From Ruegeria arenilitoris (GTDB lineage Bacteria; Pseudomonadota; Alphaproteobacteria; Rhodobacterales; Rhodobacteraceae): a stretch of DNA of 64,000 nt. Positions within the stretch are counted from its first letter, which is position 1; the number at the start of each line of letters is the position of its first letter. The notes below the pieces were generated by a model. The model worked only from the letters and a program-made list of their open reading frames with translations. It searched no databases and was not told where the DNA came from. The position numbers and the translations under genes were made by a program. Shown here piece by piece: positions 53,443 to 62,209 of the stretch. The stretch lies in contig NZ_WQHP01000005.1 of NCBI RefSeq assembly GCF_013035315.1, positions 10,001-74,000 on the forward strand. Reading direction: 5' to 3'.

Positions 53443-54003
53443 ATGTTCACACGTCGCACATTCCTTGCAGCTTCCGCAGCCGCGGGCCTGACGCCCGGTC
53501 TTGCGTCGGCCAAGAAAAAGGCCGTTGAATACGACCCCACACCTCAGTTCGTTCGGGTCAAGAAACAGTTCCTGCCCGGCCAGTTGCTTGTCGCGCCACG
53601 GTCGTACTATCTGTATTTCATCACCGAACCGCGCAAAGCGATCCGCTATGGCTGCGGCGTTGGTAAGGCGGGGCTGGAATTCACCGGCACTGCCACCATC
53701 GACGTCAAGAAAGAATGGCCAACCTGGCGCCCCACAGACGAGATGATCGAGCGCGAGCCGACCACTTACGCCAAGTTCAAGGACAATGACTATGTCCAGC
53801 CCGGCGGCGGAGACAATCCGCTGGGGGCACGCGCGCTTTACCTGTTCCAGAACGGTGTAGATACGTATTTCCGCATTCACGGCACCACGCAGCCGCAGAC
53901 CATCGGTCGGGCGGCTTCGAACGGGTGCATCCGGATGTTGAATTCGCACGTGATCGACCTGTACGAACGTGTCCCGATCGGTACCGTCGTCACAGTCGTC
54001 TAA
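53443..54003 (+). CDS. L,D-transpeptidase (YkuD family)
   Basis: A 186-residue exported enzyme that makes 3-3 peptidoglycan crosslinks or attaches proteins to the wall. The N-terminus MFTRRTFLAASAAAGL looks like a Tat signal, ending ASAKKK. The catalytic YkuD motif is visible as HGTTQPQTIGRAASNGCIRM with the nucleophile Cys. The ATG at 53443 is chosen because the signal peptide starts there; the in-frame start at 53377 would precede it with extra residues. Confidence 0.9.
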   Translation: MFTRRTFLAASAAAGLTPGLASAKKKAVEYDPTPQFVRVKKQFLPGQLLVAPRSYYLYFITEPRKAIRYGCGVGKAGLEFTGTATIDVKKEWPTWRPTDEMIEREPTTYAKFKDNDYVQPGGGDNPLGARALYLFQNGVDTYFRIHGTTQPQTIGRAASNGCIRMLNSHVIDLYERVPIGTVVTVV

Positions 54004-54008
54004 GACGC

Positions 54009-54623
54009 TTACGGCCCGGACCAGTCGACATCTGTCGCCTCTTCGATCTGCAATAGCCCGTCCGGCCACGGTCGGGTCAGCGCCTTGGCCTCGTCTTCTG
54101 TGCCATTAAGCCATGTCCAAACGTCACCAGGGTTCAGCAGCACGCCCATACGATGATGTATCGGCTCAAGATCATTATTGGGCGGACACGTCACCGCAGC
54201 AAACTGGTCCACGCGCAAGCCTCCGGGCGCTTGCCACGTGTCGGTTATGGCTGCGAAGAACAGCGGCTTTCCATCGGCTGAAGCTATGCGCCAAGCGGTT
54301 TTGCGGCGTTTTTCGCCGGTCCACTCATACCACCCGTCCACCGGGACCACAGCTCTGCCCACGCCTTCGAAGGCTGTCTTGTCAAAGACGGTTTCGGAGC
54401 GAGCGTTGACGATGGTCTCCATTACGGGCCTGCCACGGGCGTTGACCCGGCCTACCGGGATCATTCCCCAACGCATCGGTCTAAGGCCATCCGAGGTCAG
54501 CACAATCACCTCCTGCCCCGGTTGGATGTTTTTGCGAGGAGGCTGCGCGGCGATCTCGTCCGAAACATTTAGGGCCTGAGCAATTTCGGACATCGAACGT
54601 GTCAGAAAAAAACGCCCCGGCAT
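54009..54623 (-). CDS. SRAP (YedK/HMCES)-family protein lacking the catalytic Cys2
   Basis: The SRAP family shields abasic sites by linking Cys2 to the sugar after removal of Met1. This 204-residue protein starts MPGRFFLT, so residue 2 is Pro instead of Cys. The other family blocks are present: VNARSETV, VVPVDGWYEW (with the conserved Glu), and EPIHHRMGVLL (His). It may have lost crosslink formation, have another mechanism, or have a different start (no Cys is found near the N-terminus of any plausible in-frame start I can see). It lies next to the tesA gene on the same strand. Confidence 0.85.
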   Translation of the reverse strand: MPGRFFLTRSMSEIAQALNVSDEIAAQPPRKNIQPGQEVIVLTSDGLRPMRWGMIPVGRVNARGRPVMETIVNARSETVFDKTAFEGVGRAVVPVDGWYEWTGEKRRKTAWRIASADGKPLFFAAITDTWQAPGGLRVDQFAAVTCPPNNDLEPIHHRMGVLLNPGDVWTWLNGTEDEAKALTRPWPDGLLQIEEATDVDWSGP

Positions 54624-54626
54624 GGT

Positions 54627-55268
54627 TCAGTCCTGCCCAGCTGACAGATTGACCAGTTCCAGCACGGACGGCCCAAGCGCTTCGACAATCCGGGCCACAC
54701 CCTCTTTGTTGGGGTGAATCCCGTCAGGCTGCATGTACTGCCGAACTGCGTTCGGATCGCCATTTGGTTGAAGCCCCTCAAAGAAACTTTCCGCAAAAAG
54801 CAACTGATACTCACCCGCCAGATCCGGGTACATCGCATCAAAAGCCTGCTTGTAGTCGACCCCGTAGTTGCCCGGTGCCTGCATGCCAATCAGCAGAACG
54901 TCGACATTCGAGCCTCTTGCGGATTGAACAATTGTTTCAAGGTTCGCGCGCGACACAGCCGGGTCGATGCCGCGTAGCAAATCATTGCCACCCAGCGCCA
55001 CGATCATACCATCAACCTCCGGCGTCAGGGTCCAATCCACGCGCGCCGCGCCACCAGCGGTGGTATCACCGGACACGCCCGCGTTGATCAACCGAACGTC
55101 CGCGCCCTGACTCTTTAGCCATTGATCCAGCTGAGGCACAAATCCATCCTGTTCCGGCAAACCATACCCTTGTGTGAGCGAGTCCCCCAATGCCGCGATC
55201 ACCACCGGCTCGGCTGTGGCGGCAAAGCCGCAGAACACAAACAGCACCGACATCAAGGCCTTGCGCAT
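54627..55268 (-). CDS. tesA: GDSL-type arylesterase/acyl-thioesterase (TesA-like)
   Basis: A 213-residue exported SGNH hydrolase. A signal segment (MRKALMSVLFVFCGFAATA) is followed by GDSLTQGYG with the nucleophile Ser in GDSL (28-31), GGND (block III), and the C-terminal DGIHPN with catalytic Asp and His. TesA, YbbA and YbbP are often arranged divergently, and here ybbA starts 51 bases away on the other strand. Substrate range (acyl-CoA, lysophospholipid, aryl esters) not determinable. Confidence 0.93.
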   Translation of the reverse strand: MRKALMSVLFVFCGFAATAEPVVIAALGDSLTQGYGLPEQDGFVPQLDQWLKSQGADVRLINAGVSGDTTAGGAARVDWTLTPEVDGMIVALGGNDLLRGIDPAVSRANLETIVQSARGSNVDVLLIGMQAPGNYGVDYKQAFDAMYPDLAGEYQLLFAESFFEGLQPNGDPNAVRQYMQPDGIHPNKEGVARIVEALGPSVLELVNLSAGQD

Positions 55269-55319
55269 TTTTTGAACCGCTCCATATCCCAATTGTCCGC
55301 CCCCTTTCTGGAAAGACCT

Positions 55320-56015
55320 ATGACGACACCTGTTCTTTCGCTTAAAAATGCCGCTTTGTCGCTGGATGGCAATGCCGGACGGGTCGATATCCTGCACGAG
55401 GTTAACTTGACCGTCCAAAAAGGTGAAACGCTGGGGCTGGTTGGGCCGTCCGGGTCGGGCAAATCTTCGCTCTTGATGCTGATGGGCGGCCTGGAACAAG
55501 CGACCGGCGGAACGATAACAGCGCTCGGCCAGAACCTGACCGATATGGACGAGGACGCCTTGGCCCGTTTTCGACGCAATGCCATGGGCGTTGTGTTTCA
55601 GAACTTCCACCTGATCCCGACCATGACCGCGCTGGAAAACGTAGCGACACCTTTGGAGTTGGCAGGTCAGAAAGATGCGTTTCAACGGGCCGAGGCAGAA
55701 TTGGACGCGGTCGGGCTGTCCCATCGGCGTGACCACTACCCGGCGCAATTATCAGGCGGTGAACAACAGCGTGTGGCACTTGCAAGGGCCGCGGCTCCGC
55801 GTCCGCAGATATTGCTTGCGGATGAACCCACCGGAAACCTTGATGAAACGAACGGCGCGGCCATCGTGGACTTGCTGTTTGGCCTGCGGGACCGACACGG
55901 GGCAACTCTGGTGCTGGTGACCCACAGCCATAGCCTGGCGCGCAGATGCGACAGGGTTGTTCGTTTGCGCGACGGGCGGATCTCGGAAGACAGTCAGCAA
56001 GAGGCGGCGGAATGA
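55320..56015 (+). CDS. ybbA: ABC transporter ATP-binding protein, YbbA/LolD type
   Basis: A 231-residue ATPase with Walker A GPSGSGKS (42-49), Q loop VFQNFHL, signature LSGGEQQRVALARAAA, and Walker B ILLADEPTGNLD. It couples with the FtsX-type permease whose ATG overlaps this stop codon (ATGA). It starts 51 bases from divergent tesA, matching the ybbA/tesA pairing of E. coli. LolD-type sequence makes lipoprotein or membrane-lipid export possible, but the YbbAP-TesA set has no firmly known substrate. Confidence 0.92.
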   Translation: MTTPVLSLKNAALSLDGNAGRVDILHEVNLTVQKGETLGLVGPSGSGKSSLLMLMGGLEQATGGTITALGQNLTDMDEDALARFRRNAMGVVFQNFHLIPTMTALENVATPLELAGQKDAFQRAEAELDAVGLSHRRDHYPAQLSGGEQQRVALARAAAPRPQILLADEPTGNLDETNGAAIVDLLFGLRDRHGATLVLVTHSHSLARRCDRVVRLRDGRISEDSQQEAAE

Positions 56016-58540
56016 GCCTTCGGCTGGCCGGGCGGCTGGCACGCCGGGAACTTCGGGGCGGTCTGCGCGGGTTTCGCGTTTTTCTCGCCTGTCTGGCGCT
56101 TGGGGTCGCGGCGATCGCGGCTGTCGGCTCGGTCCGCCACGCGATACAGGCCGGCCTGACCGAAGAGGGCGCGGCGCTGCTGGGCGGGGACGCCCAGTTG
56201 GAATTCACCTATCGCTTTGCAACTGATGAAGAGCGTAGCTGGATGGACCAAACCGGGACGAACGTCTCGGAGGTGGTTGATTTCAGATCAATGGCCGTGG
56301 CCGGTCAGGGCGACCAAACGCAGCGCGCGCTGACGCAGGTCAAGTCGGTCGATGACGCTTATCCGCTGCTGGGCACACCGGTTCTGGACCCTCAGATGCC
56401 CCTGTCGACGGCCCTTGGCGCGCAGCAAGGTCTACCCGGCGCGGTTATGGACCCGGCACTGATTGACAGGTTGGAGTTATCCGTCGGGGACCAGTTTGCC
56501 CTAGGAACGCAGGACTTCGTTCTGAAAGCTGCACTGATCCATGAACCCGACGGGGCCGCTGATGGCTTTGGTCTGGGCCCCCGCACACTTGTTCGGACCG
56601 AGGATTTGCAAGCCTCGGGACTGTTGGCCCCCGGCACCTTGTTTTCAACCAAGTACCGCCTGACCCTGCCCCAAGGCACCAATTTGGCAGGCCTGTCTAT
56701 GGAAGCCCGCGAGAATTTCGAGGGCACCGGCATGCGTTGGACCGATGCGCGTAATGGCGCACCCGGTATTGCCGAATTTGTCGGGCGGCTCAGCGCGTTT
56801 CTGGTGCTGGTGGGTTTGTCTGGCCTTGCGGTCGGTGGCATCGGCGTTTCGGCAGCGGTACGCGCCTATCTGTCCCAAAAGACCGAGACCATTGCAACAC
56901 TGCGCACGCTGGGTGCAGACAGAGCGACGATATTTCAAACCTACATGATCCAGATCGGCGTCTTGTCCGCAGTCGGTATCCTGCTGGGCCTGGCTCTAGG
57001 TGGGCTACTCCCGTTGCTTTTGGCCCCGGTGATTGAGGCCAGCCTACCGGTCCCTGCCGTATTCTCGCTTTATACCGCTCCGCTGGCCGAAGCCGCCCTA
57101 TATGGCTTGCTGACAGCATTCCTGTTTACGCTTTGGCCCCTTGCACGCACCGAAGACGTGCGCGCAGCGACCTTGTTTCGCGACGCGCTGACCTCGGCCC
57201 AAGCACTTCCCCGAGGCGTTTACCTGGCAGCCACCGGCCTTGGACTGGCTTTGCTGATCGCGTCGGCGGCCTGGTTCAGCGGCTCGGCCCGGCTGACACT
57301 CTGGACTGCCGGAGGGTTGGTGGGCGCGCTCCTCCTTCTTTCGCTCGCCGCGTTCGCTGTGCGAAAGCTGGCCCGCGTCAGTGCCCCATCGGCGCGTGGG
57401 CGCCCGGCCTTACGCTGGGCCTTATCCGCCATTTCCGACCCGCGCGAGGGCGCTGCATCTGTGGTGTTATCTCTGGGGCTGGGGCTTTCAGTCTTGGCTG
57501 CCGTCGGACAAATCGACGGCACCTTGCGCAACGCCATTTCCGGGAACCTACCGGATGTCGCGCCGTCGTACTTCTTTGTCGACATTCAAAAGGACCAGAT
57601 GCCGGGATTTTCCGAGCGGCTGACCTCGGACCCTGCGGTCAGCCGGATCGAAAGCGCGCCAATGCTGCGCGGGATCATCACGCAGATCAACGGCCAACCC
57701 GCGCGCGAGGTGGCAGGCGACCACTGGGTTCTGGATGGCGACCGGGGTGTGACCTATTCTGTGTTACCGCCCGAAAATGCCCGGATCACCTCGGGCGAGT
57801 GGTGGGCCGAAGACTATTCCGGTACGCCGCAAGTAAGTTTCGCCGCCGAAGAAGCCGAAGAAATGGGCCTCAAACTGGGCGACCAGTTGACAGTGAACAT
57901 TTTGGGCCGGGACATCACCGCAGAGCTTACATCGACACGCGAGGTCGACTTTTCGAATGCGGGGATGGGCTTCATCATGTCCATGAACCCGTCGGCCCTT
58001 GCTGGTGCGCCACACAGCTTTATCGCGACGGTCTATGCCGAAGAAGAAGCTGAAACCGCGATCCTGCGCGATCTGGCGGAGCAGTTCCCCAACATTACCG
58101 GGATCCGGGTTCGCGACGCGATAGACCGTGTCTCGGGCCTGTTGGCGGGCATCGCCGCCGCCACCTCTTATGGCGCGGGGATTTCCCTACTAACAGGTTT
58201 TCTGGTTCTGATCGGTGCTGCAGCAGCCGGAGAACCAGCCCGCCGCTATGAGGCTGCGGTTCTCAAAACGCTCGGGGCTGACCGGCGGCGCATCCTGTTC
58301 AGCTTTGCCTTGCGCGCCATCCTGTTGGGTGCGGCCGCTGGTGGCGTGGCCCTGTTGACCGGCATCTTGGGCGGCTGGGCCGTGGCCACATACATCTTCG
58401 ACACCAGTTTCTCGGTCATCTGGCCGTCAGCCATTGGCATCGTTGTGGCCGGCATCATCGTGACGCTTGGCGCCGGGTTGATCTTCGCCTTGCGCCCCTT
58501 GGCCGTTCGTCCGGCCCGCACCCTGCGCGCCAGCGATTAA
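56012..58540 (+). CDS. ybbP: FtsX-like ABC permease, YbbP type
   Basis: An 842-residue inner-membrane protein with two FtsX/MacB-like permease regions. An N-terminal membrane segment is followed by a large periplasmic region, a first set of helices around residues 250-410 (e.g. LVLVGLSGLAVGGIGVSAAVRAYL), two more (ATGLGLALLIASAAW), then a second periplasmic part and a final group (LLTGFLVLIGAAAAGEPARRYEAAVLKTLGADRRRI). The stop of ybbA overlaps its ATG. It pairs with YbbA and is linked by gene order to TesA. Its end overlaps the Rrf2 gene stop by four bases. Confidence 0.92.
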   Translation: MSLRLAGRLARRELRGGLRGFRVFLACLALGVAAIAAVGSVRHAIQAGLTEEGAALLGGDAQLEFTYRFATDEERSWMDQTGTNVSEVVDFRSMAVAGQGDQTQRALTQVKSVDDAYPLLGTPVLDPQMPLSTALGAQQGLPGAVMDPALIDRLELSVGDQFALGTQDFVLKAALIHEPDGAADGFGLGPRTLVRTEDLQASGLLAPGTLFSTKYRLTLPQGTNLAGLSMEARENFEGTGMRWTDARNGAPGIAEFVGRLSAFLVLVGLSGLAVGGIGVSAAVRAYLSQKTETIATLRTLGADRATIFQTYMIQIGVLSAVGILLGLALGGLLPLLLAPVIEASLPVPAVFSLYTAPLAEAALYGLLTAFLFTLWPLARTEDVRAATLFRDALTSAQALPRGVYLAATGLGLALLIASAAWFSGSARLTLWTAGGLVGALLLLSLAAFAVRKLARVSAPSARGRPALRWALSAISDPREGAASVVLSLGLGLSVLAAVGQIDGTLRNAISGNLPDVAPSYFFVDIQKDQMPGFSERLTSDPAVSRIESAPMLRGIITQINGQPAREVAGDHWVLDGDRGVTYSVLPPENARITSGEWWAEDYSGTPQVSFAAEEAEEMGLKLGDQLTVNILGRDITAELTSTREVDFSNAGMGFIMSMNPSALAGAPHSFIATVYAEEEAETAILRDLAEQFPNITGIRVRDAIDRVSGLLAGIAAATSYGAGISLLTGFLVLIGAAAAGEPARRYEAAVLKTLGADRRRILFSFALRAILLGAAAGGVALLTGILGGWAVATYIFDTSFSVIWPSAIGIVVAGIIVTLGAGLIFALRPLAVRPARTLRASD

Positions 58541-58989
58541 CCGACGCGCGCGCAGGCCACAGGTTGCAGGATCTGCAGCAACTGATCGTTGTTACAGACA
58601 AGAGCATCCAAGGTGATATCGTCCAGCGAGGCATAAAACACCTCGGCCGCGTCCTGCAGCGCAAGACGTAACCGGCAGGCGTCGGTCAACGGGCACGTGT
58701 TATCGGCATCCGCAAAACACTCGGCCAGCGGCAGGTTTCCTTCGACATCGCGGAACACCGACCCGATGCGAATTTGACCGGCAGGCCGCGCCAGCATCAT
58801 CCCGCCGTTGCGTCCGCGCTGGGTGCTGAGATAGTCCAGCTGGCTCAGTTGATTGATCACCTGCGCCAAGTGATTTTCCGAGATATTGCACACTTCTGCG
58901 ATCTCTGACTTGGTGACCAGCCTGTCCTGATGAGCCGCACAATACATCAGCAGGCGCACCGCTATGTTCGTCCGTTTGGTTATCCGCAT
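58537..58989 (-). CDS. Rrf2-family regulator, NsrR-like [Fe-S] nitric oxide sensor
   Basis: A 150-residue regulator with an N-terminal winged helix (NIAVRLLMYCAAHQDRLVTKSEIAEVCNISENHLAQVINQLSQLDYL) and the cluster-binding cysteines Cys91, Cys99 and Cys105 (C-x7-C-x5-C in ECFADADNTCPLTDACRL). This spacing and the preceding helix suit NsrR. It likely represses nitric oxide-defence genes; the targets are not in this window. The ATG at 58989 has AGGTC-like upstream sequence; the in-frame start at 59052 is unlikely. Confidence 0.83.
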   Translation of the reverse strand: MRITKRTNIAVRLLMYCAAHQDRLVTKSEIAEVCNISENHLAQVINQLSQLDYLSTQRGRNGGMMLARPAGQIRIGSVFRDVEGNLPLAECFADADNTCPLTDACRLRLALQDAAEVFYASLDDITLDALVCNNDQLLQILQPVACARVG

Positions 58990-59084
58990 CGTGACCTCCC
59001 AAAATTCCAGATGCGACCTTATTGCATGTTCGGCAAAAAACCGGTTTGACATACATCAATCGTCACGAAAGGACGCTGAGGCTG

Positions 59085-59654
59085 ATGGCAGACCCCTATT
59101 TCTTTGGCTACGGCAGCCTTGTGAACCTGTCGACGCATGATTTTCCCGACCCGCGACCGGCCCGCCTGAAGGGATGGCGACGCGCCTGGAGGCACACCGA
59201 CCTGCGCCCGGTCGCCTTTCTGACAGCGGTTCCTGATGCTGGTTCCGAGATTGAGGGCATGATCGCACACGTTCCCAAAAACGACTGGGCCGCGCTGGAC
59301 GAACGGGAATGGGCCTATGACCGGGTGCCTGCGACCCAGTCTATTTCGCATCCACTGAAACATGAGGTCGAGATCGCCGTCTACGCCGTGCCGCACGACA
59401 AGCACAATGCGCCGAGCAATCATCACCCTTTGCTGCTCAGTTACATTGACGTTGTGGTTCAGGGGTATTTGCGCGCGTTTGGAGAAAAGGGCGCGGATCG
59501 TTTCTTTGAGACCACCGACGGTTGGGATGCACCGATCCTGAACGACCGGGCCGAGCCTCGCTATCCGCGTCACCAACAATTGAAACCCACCGAGACGGAA
59601 TTCGTAGATGACCGGCTCAACCGGATCGCGGCGCGGATCGTGCAGACCGCATAG
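59085..59654 (+). CDS. gamma-glutamylcyclotransferase-like protein
   Basis: A 189-residue protein beginning ADPYFFGYGSLVN, the family's YGSL motif, with a C-terminal half including the DDRLNRIAARIV helix. The GGCT/AIG2-like fold has this loop around the active site. AAAGGACGC is upstream of ATG 59085. Substrate unproven (gamma-glutamyl dipeptides or glutathione). Divergent from the Rrf2 regulator by 95 bases. Confidence 0.82.
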   Translation: MADPYFFGYGSLVNLSTHDFPDPRPARLKGWRRAWRHTDLRPVAFLTAVPDAGSEIEGMIAHVPKNDWAALDEREWAYDRVPATQSISHPLKHEVEIAVYAVPHDKHNAPSNHHPLLLSYIDVVVQGYLRAFGEKGADRFFETTDGWDAPILNDRAEPRYPRHQQLKPTETEFVDDRLNRIAARIVQTA

Positions 59655-59706
59655 AAAAAGGCGGGGCCGCTAGATCCCGCCTCTCCGAATGCATGTCCTG
59701 AAACGA

Positions 59707-61032
59707 TCAGGCCTTAGCGCGGATTACCTGCAACAGCGGCAGCAGGGCGGCCATCTCGGGCCCACGCTCCATCCCGGTCAGCGCCTTGCGCAACGGCATG
59801 AACAGACCCTTGCCTTTACGGCCCGTGGCTTCCTTGACCGCGCTGGTCCATTTGCCCCATGTATCCCCGTCAAAGGGGCCTTCGGGCAGAAGAGCGATGG
59901 CTTCGGCAATAAAGTCGCGATCCTCATCCGCAATAAGCGGCTCGGCCCCATCGCGGCACAGCGCCCACCAACCTTTGAGGTCGGCCAGAGTGGTGATGTT
60001 CTCGCGTGCCATTGCCCAAAACGGCTCGGCCAGATCAGCGGGCACGCCTGCTTCTGCCACAGCCTCAGCTACATCGGTCAACGGCAGCGACTGCAGGTGC
60101 TTTGCGGTCAGAGGGAACAGATCCTGCACGTCGAACTTCGTCGGTGCAGCACCGAACCGGCCAATATCGAACCCGTCAATCAACTCGGCCATATCCGAGC
60201 GCAGTTCGACCGGATCAGACGAGCCCAAACGCGCCATCAGGCTCAGCAGAGCCATCGGTTGGACGCCTTGCTCGCGCAGATCACGCAGGGCGAGCGTACC
60301 CAGACGTTTCGACAGCGCCTCGCCCTGCGGGCCGGTCAGCAACGAATGGTGGGCAAAGCGCGGACAAGTGCCGCCCAGCGCCTCGATGATCTGAATCTGG
60401 GTCGCAGTGTTCGTGACGTGATCCGAGCCACGTACCACGTCCGTCACACCCATCTCGGTGTCATCGACAACGGACGCAATCGTATACAGAACCTGACCAT
60501 CACCGCGGATCAGCACCGGGTCAGACACCGAGGATGCATCAATCGAGATGTCGCCCAGAATGCCGTCATTCCACTCGATCCGCTCATGATCCAGCTTGAA
60601 ACGCCAGACGCCGTTGCCACGTTCGGCGCGCAGCGCTTCCTTCTCGGCATCACTCAGGTTCAGTGCAGCACGATCGTAGACCGGCGGCTTGCCCATGTTC
60701 AGTTGTTTCTTGCGCTTCAGGTCCAGCTCGGTCGGCGTCTCGAACGCCTCATAGAACCGACCCATATCGCGCAGCTTATCGGCGGCCTCGGCATAGCGAT
60801 CAAGACGATCCGACTGACGCTCAATCCGATCCCATTGCAGTCCCAGCCATTCCATGTCCTGCTTGATGGCATCTACGTATTCTTCCTTCGACCGCTCGGG
60901 GTCGGTGTCGTCGATACGCAGGATGAACGTACCGCCAGCTTTGCGGGCGATCAGATAGTTCATCAGGGCGGTACGCAGGTTGCCCACATGGATGTAACCG
61001 GTGGGCGACGGGGCAAAACGGGTGGTGGTCAT
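59707..61032 (-). CDS. gltX: glutamyl-tRNA synthetase
   Basis: Class I synthetase charging tRNA-Glu (and probably tRNA-Gln for amidation, if no GlnRS exists). The 441-residue protein has HIGH-type HVGN (15-18) in SPTGYIHVGN, and the KMSKS-type motif ALSKRLG. Alphaproteobacteria often have two GltX paralogues; this one may be either. Convergent with the GGCT-like gene. Confidence 0.95.
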   Translation of the reverse strand: MTTTRFAPSPTGYIHVGNLRTALMNYLIARKAGGTFILRIDDTDPERSKEEYVDAIKQDMEWLGLQWDRIERQSDRLDRYAEAADKLRDMGRFYEAFETPTELDLKRKKQLNMGKPPVYDRAALNLSDAEKEALRAERGNGVWRFKLDHERIEWNDGILGDISIDASSVSDPVLIRGDGQVLYTIASVVDDTEMGVTDVVRGSDHVTNTATQIQIIEALGGTCPRFAHHSLLTGPQGEALSKRLGTLALRDLREQGVQPMALLSLMARLGSSDPVELRSDMAELIDGFDIGRFGAAPTKFDVQDLFPLTAKHLQSLPLTDVAEAVAEAGVPADLAEPFWAMARENITTLADLKGWWALCRDGAEPLIADEDRDFIAEAIALLPEGPFDGDTWGKWTSAVKEATGRKGKGLFMPLRKALTGMERGPEMAALLPLLQVIRAKA

Positions 61033-61272
61033 AGGTGTCTCCTGTTGGCGCGGCTCTTGTCACAGGATGGCGCAATTGTCCAGCAAAGGCGTTTTGGACG
61101 GAAAGGGCCGGATCGAGCGCATTTTTCCAGCTACCCGGACCGCAGATCGCGACCTAAACAAAAATTAACACGTAATGTTCATCCACGCAGCCCATCTTAC
61201 AAGTGTATAAACTGGCAACAGACTCGCGCAGACCTAGACTTAACAAATGGTGTTCTGACAGGGAGAACCAAA

Positions 61273-62205
61273 ATGACCATCAAAATGACACGCCGCGCAG
61301 CACTTGGAAGCGCAGCGGCTTTGCCCTTTGCCGCCGCCTCAACACCGCTTCTGGCGGCCGGGGCTGAGACCAAGGCAAATTCGACCATCGCCAAATCCTT
61401 TTCGCTGGGTGATTTCACCGTCACCACTCTGCTGGATGGCAGTCTGCCACGCGACGGTGCGCAGGAAATCTTTGGCGGCGGGGCTTCGGACGAAGACTTT
61501 GCCAAAGTCTCGGCAGACAACTTCATTTCGCCCGACGTTGCGCAATTTTTCTTTACCCCAACGCTGGTCAATACCGGGTCGGAACTGGTTCTGTTTGACA
61601 CCGGCCTCGGCCAGGGCGGTATTCAGGCCGCGCTTGCGGATGCAGGTGTCACACCGGACCAGATCGACGTTGTGGTCATCACGCACATGCACCCCGACCA
61701 TATTGGCGGCATGACAACCAATGATGCGCCAACTTTCGCGAACGCGCGTTATGTCACTGCATCGCCTGAATATGACTTCTGGTCAGCGCAGGATGCCGGC
61801 AACCGTGTTGGCGATCTGGTCGCCGCCAAGGTGACGCCACTGGCCGAGAAAATGACATTCCTTGAAGACGGCGGTGAAGTTACGTCCGGCATCACGGCTG
61901 TCGCAGCCTATGGCCATACGCCCGGCCACACGGTCTATCATCTGGAAAGCAACGGACAGCGGCTGGTCCTGACCGCCGATTTGGCCAACCATTACGTCTG
62001 GTCCTTCGCCCATCCCGAGTGGGAGGTGCGTTTTGACATGGACAAAGCCGCCGCAACAGCGTCGCGCCGCAATGTGCTGGGTATGCTGGCTGCCGACAAG
62101 GTTCCGATGATTGGCTATCACATGCCGTTCCCGGCAGCCGGGTATGTAGAAACCCGTGGCGATGGTTTCCGTTTTGTCCCGGTCAGCTATCAGATGATGG
62201 GCTGA
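61273..62205 (+). CDS. exported MBL-fold metallo-hydrolase
   Basis: A 310-residue metallo-beta-lactamase-fold protein with an N-terminal twin-arginine-type signal (MTRRAALGSAAALPFAAA). The metal motif HxHxDH is at His138, His140, Asp142, His143 in THMHPDHIGG; the later TPGHTVYHL segment supplies the next His, and ADLANHYVW an Asp. No specific activity is evident (lactonase-like members exist). GGGAGAACC precedes the ATG. The next gene starts on the other strand. Confidence 0.9.
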   Translation: MTIKMTRRAALGSAAALPFAAASTPLLAAGAETKANSTIAKSFSLGDFTVTTLLDGSLPRDGAQEIFGGGASDEDFAKVSADNFISPDVAQFFFTPTLVNTGSELVLFDTGLGQGGIQAALADAGVTPDQIDVVVITHMHPDHIGGMTTNDAPTFANARYVTASPEYDFWSAQDAGNRVGDLVAAKVTPLAEKMTFLEDGGEVTSGITAVAAYGHTPGHTVYHLESNGQRLVLTADLANHYVWSFAHPEWEVRFDMDKAAATASRRNVLGMLAADKVPMIGYHMPFPAAGYVETRGDGFRFVPVSYQMMG

Positions 62206-62209
62206 CGCC

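Noticed and set aside
59689..61272. An 838-codon open frame running from 59689 through the MBL gene, antisense to gltX
   Set aside because: Only its last part (61273 onward) is protein-like and has a ribosome-binding site. The rest lies antisense to gltX and reflects the GC-rich codon pattern of that gene.
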